64,000 nucleotides of DNA, taken from assembly GCA_015179045.1 (NCBI GenBank), contig WHUZ01000013.1, forward strand, positions 62,001 to 126,000, in the 5' to 3' direction. Below are positions 55,860 to 64,000 of this stretch, one piece after another. Numbering within the stretch: the first letter of the stretch is position 1; every line of letters begins with the position of its first letter. Both the position numbers and the translations under genes were made by a program. The notes beneath the pieces are model-generated. The model worked only from the letters and a program-made list of their open reading frames with translations, was not told the origin of the DNA and did no database searches. This DNA comes from Kalaharituber pfeilii. Taxonomy: Eukaryota; Ascomycota; Pezizomycetes; Pezizales; Pezizaceae.

Positions 55860-58800
55860 ATGGCAAGGCCGTCCCATCGCTCTACTAACCAGCGGGACAA
55901 CTATCGCCCAGGGACTGACGACTCTGATCGGGGCCATGAACGAAGGGGTCGCTCTAAATCTCGTGAACGACGGCGTACTCCCCCGCCGTCGAGGAGGAGG
56001 CCGGAGTCATGGCGGAGTCCTGATGTGAGGGATCATGACCGACCACCGCCATCACGACGAGAGCGAGATAGAAGCACGGAAAGCAGGCGATCGGGACGGC
56101 CACTGTCACCTTCTCCTCATCGTTCTTCACGGATTGAGAAAGAAAGAGCCAGGTCACCAGATATTGGAGAGAGTCGTCATTCTCGACATAGCCACAAACG
56201 CCGTTCTCCAACTCCCCTGTCCAAAAGACGCCGAAGTGTATCCCCCTATCCTTCAAGCAAAAAACCCTCAAAGAAATCTAAAAGACCCCGCAGCCCTATA
56301 AGGCCTTCTTCACCGCAAAGGCGTGGTAGACCACGCGATTCATCACTATCGCCAAGGCGAGTTGCGTCTCCTCGCAGTACGCGAAAAGTTGATAATCGGC
56401 CTTCCACCAGGGGCTCTGAAAGATCAAGAAGCCCGATGCCGCATTCGAGGAGAAGATCATATTCAAGATCTCCTCCCCGGCATCAGCGGCAGAGGTCTAC
56501 ATCAAGGCACTCTCATAGTACTCACTATCGAGCATCTCCGAGACCGTCCTCACGACGACGATATTCCCCACTTCCTTCGAGGCGCTCCCCAGATACCCGA
56601 CGGCGGACTCCACCACCTCGCAAGAGAAGGGACCCCCCTAACCTTTCTCCTAGAAATTCGTCGCCTGCCTCTGTCTCTCAAAAGCGTCGTCGGCTTTCAC
56701 GATCGCCAAGAGCTGATTTCTCTCCCTTAGCAACTAGTACTACTGCAACGCAACATGAAACATTCAAAGATCAAAAATCCGACCGTGATTTTTCCCCTAA
56801 TTTATCACGAAAATCAGAGAAAGAACACCTTGGCTTCAGTAATACCAAGAAGGAAACCTCACTTCGTTACTCCAAGGTTACTTCACCAAGGCGTTCTAGA
56901 AGCCCTGTTTCTCATGGTCGTCACTTGTCACGGAAACCTTCATCTTCGGAATCTTTGCACGAGAGGGAGAGGTCACCACTACGGCCTATACCAAGTTTCG
57001 AAAGTCAAGAGGAGCTCAAGGACGCAATGTCAAATAGAAAAGATGAGGAACCTGGTGTAAATGATAACTCAAAAACACAAACAGAGACTGAGGATAGGCA
57101 AAGTTACGCATCTACTTCCCCGTCGGACTATCGACCCGCTTCCTTTACGAATGGACCTCATGTAAATCCTGAAAGAGCGGCTAGATTAAAAATGTCAGGA
57201 GGATTTGGTAGAGGTAGAGGATGGAGCCAAGAGAGTTTCCACGGTCGGCCAACGTGAGTATCTGACATTTACTTCCTATACTACTACATCCAGAGCTAAC
57301 TTACATAATGGAAACAGATATGCCCCCCACAACCAGTTTTCATCCACGAATACAACATCTCAAGGACAAAATCATGGTCCGAATCAATTTTATCAACAAC
57401 ACCAAGTGCAGCCTCAGTATGGTCAGAACGCTCAGATGCAAAGTTCATACCAACCTCCCTACCGAGGCTCCAATCCATCAGGCGGATTTGTACCAAATCA
57501 GTTTGCACCAGTTTCGGAGCCAGGACATAGGGTTCCTGCTCAGCATGGCTTTCAAATGCAGGCTACACCGCCGAGCCAACCACGTGGGAGGGGCATCAAC
57601 ATTTATTTGGGCCGGGGCATGGGTCGAGGCCGATTTGATTCTCACCTGAGACACGCTCCTCCACCTCCACCGCCTCCTTCCACTCTCCCCCCACCAGCAC
57701 CGGAGTCAAATGATTCGGATTCAGCAGACCCCGACGATAATCCTTATCGCCCTGCATCTTTCCGAGTCCGAGACGAGCTCGAAGAGGAGCAAGAGAAGTT
57801 GAAAGAGTCTCAAGCGGCAGCTGCTGAGGCGGCGAAACCCACCTCCCAAGAAAGTGCTGCTCCCCAATCGCCACAAAAGACGTCGCCTGAAGAATCCAAA
57901 CAATCCCAGCAGTTACAAGATGCTTCGCAAATGCCACCGCCGCAGTCAAGGCCGGTAGCACCTGCCAGTACGCCAAAGCGAAGACCCCCACCGGCGCAAC
58001 CGGCTAGTGACACCACCAAGGGTTTCAGGCCCTTCAGTTTGAGTTTAAATAAACCTCGTAATCTTGGCAGGTCTGAGCCATCACAGCGTTTGAAGTCGTT
58101 GGTTGCTCGAGAAAAGGCACCTGAACTAGCCCCTCTACAGAGTGCGGGTGCCGAAGCAACGTCGCAAGTTGTAGAGGCACTTAAAGCGGTTGCTGAGCGT
58201 GAACGGACGACTCCTTCACAGCCACCACGGCCAGCACCAACTCCTCATACACCCCCTGTCAATCCAAATGATCCCTATAGATTTTCTGTATATGAGAGGG
58301 TTACAATGGTCGGTGAGGGAACTTATGGAAAAGTGTATAAAGCCAGGAATAAGAAGACAAATGAACTGGTTGCGTTGAAACGAATTCGAATGGAGAGTGA
58401 ACGTGACGGGGTAAGTCATATCTATTCTTAGACTCCAGGCACAGTTTGCTGACGCTGTATACTAGTTCCCTATAACAGCCGTTCGGGAGATGAAATTACT
58501 CCAATCCCTCAAGCATGTTAACATTGTTTCATTATTAGAAACTATGGTTGAAAGATGTCCATCAAAAACTCATAGTGACTTCTATATGGTGTTTGAATAT
58601 ATGGATCATGATTTGACTGGCATATTGAATCATCCTACCTTTCAACTGGAACCTGGACATATCAAACACCTTGCTCGACAATTTTTTCACGGCTTGGAGT
58701 ACCTTCATCACCGGGGGTTCTTCACCGTGACATCAAGGCCTCAAATATTCTGCTTGACAGCACTGGGCTTCTGAAGTTGGCTGATTTTGGATTGGCGCGA

Positions 58801-59459
58801 TTTTACCAGAAGCGGAAGAAGGGCCTCGACTACACTAATCGGATCATTACGTTGTGGTACCGGCCGCCGGAAATTCTTCTTGGAGACACAGCCTACGGGC
58901 CAGCTGTTGATATATGGAGCGCTGGATGTGTTTTTGCAGAACTATTTACTCGTGTTGCAGTATTCCCAGGGACAACAGAGATTAATCAGCTGGATGTTAT
59001 CTATGACATACTCGGAACCCCTACCAGGGAAGACTGGCCAATGCTGACTCAGATGCCGTGGTACGAGTTACTGAAGCCGCCGACAAGGAAGGAACCGAAG
59101 TTTGATGACAAGTATAAGGATCAGCTTCCACCAGCTGCATTGGATTTGGTTAAGTCCATATTTTCGTTTGATCCCGAGAAGAGGCCAACTGCGACAGAGG
59201 TTTTGAATCATCCGTATTTTGTGTCGGAGGAGCCGGAGGCAAAGCCATGCAGGTTTGTTTCCCCTTTTCCCGTTTAGTAAACCAAGGCACTAACATACCT
59301 CCTTTCAGCCTTGCACATCTCAAAGGAGACTGGCACGAATTCGAAGCCAAGACCCGAAAACGCAAAGAACGAGCCGCTGCACGGGAGCGGGAGGCGAAAA
59401 GGGAAGCATCGTCGACTGGCAGCGGAGGTCCTAATGCGACTGAGAGCCGATATCGATAG
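55860..59459 (+). CDS. CTK1: CTD kinase catalytic subunit CTK1 (CDK12/13 type)
   Basis: Exons 55860-57253, 57318-58410, 58466-59252 and 59309-59459. About 1141 aa when the frame is read through. Residues 1-460 are an Arg/Ser-rich domain (many RS, SPR and RRR motifs) as in CDK12. A Gln/Pro-rich linker follows, then the kinase domain from about 785: glycine loop [14 protein letters not shown] with Lys819, and [10 protein letters not shown], the PITAxRE cyclin helix of this CDK subgroup. Also seen: [41 protein letters not shown] and [13 protein letters not shown]. The enzyme phosphorylates Ser2 of the RNA polymerase II CTD together with a cyclin K-like partner. In the G run 58713-58717 one base is missing: frame 1 reads [12 protein letters not shown], while the other frame gives [12 protein letters not shown], the catalytic loop. 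Confidence 0.9.
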
Positions 59460-61965
59460 CACACATCTCCGTTTTGCAGTTAGAGTTTTACCTACTTCTT
59501 TGACTTTCTATGCAACCTGACCTATATTAACAACCCACTGACCTACTGAATCTACCTCCCTTGAATAACTTTACTCGAACTCGGTGCACATCCATGGAAA
59601 ACATACGTCATAACTTGTCATATCATATCATATCACGTCTGGCGTACTCGGGGAAAATGGTTTTGTTTACACTTAATTTTGTTTTTGTTCTCTTTCATTT
59701 GTTATATTGGCGTGTTGTGGGGTAACGGGTGAGAATAAGATAGGGGTGGATGGGATGGTTGGGCTTGTTGGGAAAGTGGGAGATATCTAACTTATGCAAT
59801 CGGATTTCGACTTTTTCCCTTCTTGTGTATTTTTTTTTTCTTTTTTTGTTTTTTCTGTTCTGCATTTATTTCTGTATGTGTGTGTTTATTTGTGTTTGTG
59901 TTGCGTAGTGTCTTCGGGTTTAAAAAAAATTTGTTTTTCCTTATGCTGGGATTTTTTCTTTTTTTTCTTTTTTTCTTTCTTGTAAACGGTTTTTTTTCTT
60001 GCACTTTTTTTCAGCGTTCATTTTCGAGCTTGTTATTCTTTGCGTTATTTGGCCTTGTACCTTGTGCCTTGTGCCTTCCCCATTGTGTGGATGGATTATG
60101 CACGTTTTCTGGTGGTGTCGGTTATATGTATGTATGTATGTATATGTGTCTTTTACTTGTGACCATTAATATGTGTACGTGTGTGATTGAAATTCATGGG
60201 AGGGACAAGATCAGGGATGGGGATGGAAGAGGGGGAATAGAGGATGGGAATGAGGGTAGTGGATATCGCAATGAATTTAGGTAATGATAGTGGAATAAGT
60301 ATTTTATATCAAGTTACGTATGACTTTTCTTATGGAAGAGTCATCGCAATGAAACTGTAACAAGATACAAGTAAGTTATGCCTAGTAATTCCCAAGTTAG
60401 GGCCTATATATTTGAAGTAAAGCGTCAGAAGGTTTCTTTGGTCTCCACGAATTCCTGTTAGGTCTCGGAGCCAAATCGGGGCCGCTACGAGATGTTGTGG
60501 AAAGTACATTTCAAAATTATTTAGCAAATAAGGGAAGGTCATGGTACTACAAAACACATAAGAATTACGGTGTGCTGAAATCTCAACCATCGGAAATGAC
60601 TGAAACCTTTGATTCCCAACAGTGCTCATGACATCGAATCACGTAGTATGCACACACCTAGATAGATTACGAGATGCCCTATCAGTGTGAAGTCGTGGCG
60701 TTCCGTTGCCACAACAACGATCACCGGATTCTGTTCGTTGGTAGTCTTGATCAACATATTACCGCATTGGGAGAGGGAACTCCCGTGACACTTTTGTCAG
60801 GGAAACTCCGCCGAACTGAGACCCTCAGCAAAAAAGCTGAGTTTGGTGTAAGATTGGGTTTTCGGAGCATTTCGTCTTTCCTTGCGATTCATGGATTCCT
60901 ACACTGATTTTTTTTTTGTTTTTTTTTTGGTTTATTCTATTTTTATATTCCAATAAGACGCCTACGTGTACGGGGCAACATCGACAAGAAGATTGGAGAT
61001 AGCAGGAGACGGAGGTATGGGACCGAGCCTACCATCGCCAAATGAATCACCGAATTCGGGAAAATGAGGCCGGGAGTTTAAAATCGACTCTAGCTTTGGA
61101 GAGAGGGATTCGTGGAGATGAAGTTTTGCAGTACGTTTCTTGGGCTCTAGTAAGGATGGGCGTTTGATGTGGAGGTACCTTGCTCGGATCAGGGACTCTG
61201 GTATATGGGCTACTTACCAGCGGGGAAACTGGTGACGCATGCACAAAAGAGGACGGAACTCTGTGAGTCTTACGTTGCTAGGGAGTTGAGGGTCCTGCTA
61301 GGTGACCACTTACACGAAGCATTTCGGGAGAAAGAAAGAGGAATGTACGGACGTTGTTTCGGTAGTCGAATAGGGTGACGCCTGGAGGAGAAGGCCTACA
61401 AGGGAGCTGGGGGGGGGTTTGGGGGGGGCGGGGGGTCTGTAGTCTTGCCTGGGAGGGGTCTAGAGGAGAAGGAGTGGACGGGGTTTGAGAGGTCAAGTTG
61501 TGAATTCCAGTGCCTTTTTAAATAGTAGAGGTTTTTCGTTAAAACTTCTGCTTTCGATAGGCATAGCTCACTTCGTTGGGAAGGGGGTTTAAAATTCAGA
61601 GTTCCCATAGATAAAGGAACACAGTGATGATTGAGGGATTACCAGTGTGTGTGTGAGACAGGCGCGAGATTTGATTCGAGAGGGAAGATAGTGATAATTT
61701 AATCCGTAAAGGGAAAAAAATTTTTTTTTTTATCATGTTCTACCGGAATGCAAGTCGCTATAGGATTTTGATTAATAAGGTCCTAACTCGGGACTATCAT
61801 AGCGTATTCAGGTTCTGTTCAATGGTCTTTATATATTTCGCACATTCCCTAGAGTTATGGTTTCTGCAATACTAAACATCGCACATTATATGCGTAGATG
61901 ACAGATGGATATATGGATATCTGCTAAACAAGTATATAAACTGCTCAACCTGCTTCCACCCAATC
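59460..61965. other. Convergent 3' intergenic region, CTK1 / NPY1
   Basis: T-rich tracts at 59.82-60.01 kb and near 60907-60935, a TATG repeat near 60125-60145, and a G-rich tract at 61410-61440. Frames at 60330-60629 (-), 60674-60907 (+) and 61169-61378 (+) have no motif I can name. No supported gene. Confidence 0.45.
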
Positions 61966-63691
61966 TTAAATCTTTGCCTCCTCCTTCAGCTCCTTCTCCA
62001 TATAATACCCCTCCACCACGGCACTAATCAACTGATGCGCAATCGCCTCTCCCCCCGGCAACCTCAACTTTATTTCTTCCTCCGTCCCTTTCCCTTCTTC
62101 CTCTACCTCCTTTCTCTCCCCGCCGCTCCCTATCGCCCTCCAGTCCGCGCTCCCTAGCGCCCTTCTCACTTCCTCCATCCCCCACCACTTCGCGTCCTCC
62201 AGCTCCTTCTCATAGCCCAAATTGATCTCCTCCCCGCCTTTAACCGCCTCCCCGATGCACCCAATCATGATGTTCGCTGGGTACGGCCATGGCTGACTTG
62301 AGTGTACGATGACGCGGCCCACGCGCACGCCAGATTCTTCCCAGGTTTCGCGCCGGACGGCGCTGTCGAGGGACTCGCCGGGTTCGAGGAAGCCGGCGAG
62401 GGTGGAGTAGAAGCCGGGGGGCCAGCGGGATTGCCGGCCGAGGACTGCTGGGAGGAAGGTTGGTTAGTTTGAGCGAATAGAATAGAGATTTGTGTGGAAG
62501 ATTTGGGGGGAGGTATGTACGGATTTTGTCACCGGTGTGGTTGATAATGGCCATGATTACGCTGGGGTCTGTAAATGTAAGTTACATCAGCACACAAACT
62601 AGTCCCCAAGCCAATTGGTGAATGTACCTGTCCGTGGGAACTATACACATATATAAAATATCGAAATCAGTCATCTGCCAGAAATGGATAAACATATGTA
62701 TAGATGTATAAACACATACCGCAATATTATGAATTCCGGTCCGTGATAAACATGACGGCCGCGGCTCCGGGGATGCCTTATCGGTGGGCGGACATACCCG
62801 CTTGGTGCCGGCTTGGACTGAGATCGTTTTGCTACCGCAGGCGGCGCAGAACTACTTATGTTTTTTACGTCCTCGTTAATATTGATAAGATGTAGTGGAT
62901 GTTTTTAAGATGGGTATGAAGGGGGGTTGTACCTGGTTCCTAGCATTCCAATCTATTAAGGACTTTGCCTGTGCAAGAATCCCCGCTGTCTCCCCTCAAA
63001 TCAGCACACCATTTCTCCGTTCCATACTCCGCTCCTAACTATTCCCCCCATACGTAAGACAAAACTCACCCTCCTCCGGCACAATCCCCAAATTCAGCCC
63101 AGGCCCCATCCAGCTCCACCCCTCTTTCTCTTTCAACAACCCCGCCAGCCTTCCCCCCTCTCCCACCTCGCCTGTCACATCCACAGCAAAATACGGTGTT
63201 CCCTTAAACTCCTCGTATACAAACCCTTCTTCTCCTTCCCCCCATCCAACCCCAGAAACACCACACTTGCGCCTCTATACCTCGGATCCACCGAATCGTA
63301 TTCAGCAATCCACTCCTCGTCGGTCGTTTTATATAGGTCGAGTGAATCTAGCAGTGGGGCTAGCTCGGTGTAACTGACGAAGGCGAGACGGGACGGGGAA
63401 GAGGTGAGAGGGAGGAGGTTGTTGAGGGGGAGAAAGCGTGCGCAAGGGAGGCATGAACGAAGGAAGGGAGTTTCGGGGCGGAGAAACGAGAGCCTGTTGA
63501 GAGGGGAGTCTGTGGAGGATGGGTTGGATACATTAGCCCTAGTCGTAGGTTTTGGAGGAAGGGAAATGGGGATTGGAGTATCGGGAACGGGGTGGGAAGA
63601 TACCGGAAAAGTAGTTTATGATTTCCCTCCCGTATTTCTTGGAGAGGGGAGTCGTGGCCGGGAGGGCGCCGGCGTAGGGGTCGTACGGCAT
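61966..63691 (-). CDS. NPY1: NADH pyrophosphatase NPY1 (Nudix hydrolase)
   Basis: Seven exons: 63691-63604, 63509-63070, 62985-62933, 62851-62720, 62640-62628, 62568-62521 and 62444-61966, about 417 aa. N-terminal: REIINYFSDSPLNRLSFLR and LDLYKTTDEEWIAEYDSVD. Zinc ribbon FCAACGSK with Cys196, Cys199, Cys214 and Cys228. Then IAFPRTDPSVIMAIINHTGD, LLGRQSRWPPGFYSTLAGF and the Nudix box GFLEPGESLDSAVRRE-TWEESGV (276-298, all consensus residues present). Ends LPGGEAIAHQLISAVVEGYY. The enzyme cleaves NADH to NMNH and AMP. Exon 5 is only 13 nt. Exon 2 has a one-base frame break in the G run (minus strand) at 63238-63243: before it VVFLGLDGG, after it EEGFVYEEFKGTPYFAVDVT. No C-terminal SKL-type peroxisomal signal (ends EEAKI). 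Confidence 0.9.
62628..62640 (-). other. NPY1: 13-nt micro-exon of NPY1
   Basis: TTCCCACGGACAG, preceded by TGTATAG and followed by GTACAT. It codes FPRT plus the first base of the next Asp codon. Flanking introns are 79 nt and 59 nt. FPRT/YPRT before DPxVIM is conserved across NADH pyrophosphatases, so skipping it would remove conserved residues and break the frame. Confidence 0.8.
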
Positions 63692-64000
63692 ACTGAAACT
63701 CAAATTGACGACTGCGACCGCGTTCGGGTATATCGCAGTAATGCAACTGGGTATCTCGGGCAGAACGGTGTGCTAGAGACAGGTCGGGTTATATGAAAAG
63801 CTGGAAGACATCAAACTAATAGTAGCTTAAGCGCACCAATGGCTGGAGAAATTGTCCCTTTGTATTTAAAGATATCTCCAAATTTTCAATCTCCGCCGCC
63901 CGGTCCCAAATTTGAAGGCATCTACAAGTAACAAGATACGTTCTCCAGTTTTTTGATTTGTCAGGCGCAGGGGAGTGGAAACTTGACCTCGGTATGTACC
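63692..64000. promoter_or_regulatory. NPY1 upstream region to window end
   Basis: Holds the NPY1 promoter. No gene start or specific motif could be supported. The sequence CCCAAATTTGAAGG and similar AT-rich stretches occur near 63905. Confidence 0.3.

Noticed and set aside
62704..62895. 63-codon plus-strand frame
   Set aside because: Antisense to NPY1 exon 4; the minus strand holds the zinc ribbon.
63360..63796. Frames of about 130 codons on both strands at the NPY1 5' end
   Set aside because: The NPY1 exon 1-2 reading with conserved LNRLSFLR explains the sequence; the other frames are shadows.
1..64000. CRISPR array, prokaryotic operon, or an rRNA gene
   Set aside because: No regularly spaced identical repeats, no Shine-Dalgarno-linked gene runs and no rRNA signature. 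Introns and gene families are fungal.

Overview
The window reads as nuclear DNA of a filamentous ascomycete (Pezizomycotina). Its genes are split by short GT-AG introns (about 45-125 nt). The gene set is typically fungal: UGO1, URC4/DUF1688, an AIM25-type scramblase, a YPQ-type PQ-loop carrier, a CTK1 kinase and a LAA2-like protein. Genes are well spaced and separated by repeat-rich DNA. An early-diverging, repeat-rich lineage such as Pezizomycetes would fit, but that is a guess. I found no rRNA, convincing tRNA, CRISPR array or prokaryotic feature.

Layout. 0-6.5 kb is a relic zone: two decayed, convergent copies of one unnamed gene family, a decayed PIF/Harbinger-like transposon with 30-bp inverted termini, hairpin MITEs and a possible LINE remnant. 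6.8-17.0 kb is dense housekeeping: RRP15 (-) and UGO1 (+) divergent, a WW-domain protein (-) and NOP10 (+) divergent, then UBC7 (-) and URC4 (-). 17.0-20.6 kb has no gene I can support. 20.6-27.4 kb carries the scramblase (-), the PQ-loop carrier (+) and an MFS transporter (-). 27.4-37.5 kb is a second repeat zone: three hairpin elements, an inverted pair of deleted Tc1/mariner-like copies and a 1.3-kb pogo-like element. 37.6-39.6 kb is a cytochrome P450 (-). 43.6-48.7 kb is one very large gene (-) with a RasGAP-like segment and C-terminal Sel1-like repeats. 51.7-54.2 kb is the LAA2-like gene (+), 55.9-59.5 kb is CTK1 (+), and 62.0-63.7 kb is the NADH pyrophosphatase NPY1 (-).

The genes do not form one pathway. 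They cover ribosome biogenesis (RRP15, NOP10), organelle membranes (UGO1, scramblase), ER-linked ubiquitination (UBC7), pyrimidine catabolism (URC4), transport (PQ-loop, MFS), redox metabolism (P450, NPY1), clathrin/AP-1 traffic (LAA2-like) and transcription or splicing (CTK1, WW protein). I did not find a convincing new multi-gene system. The most notable points are a 13-nt micro-exon in NPY1; single-base frame breaks in UGO1, CTK1 and NPY1, at least two of them in G runs, which look like assembly errors; an altered I-helix motif in the P450; a His-rich loop and Asp/His-rich tail in the PQ-loop carrier; and nested transposon structures.
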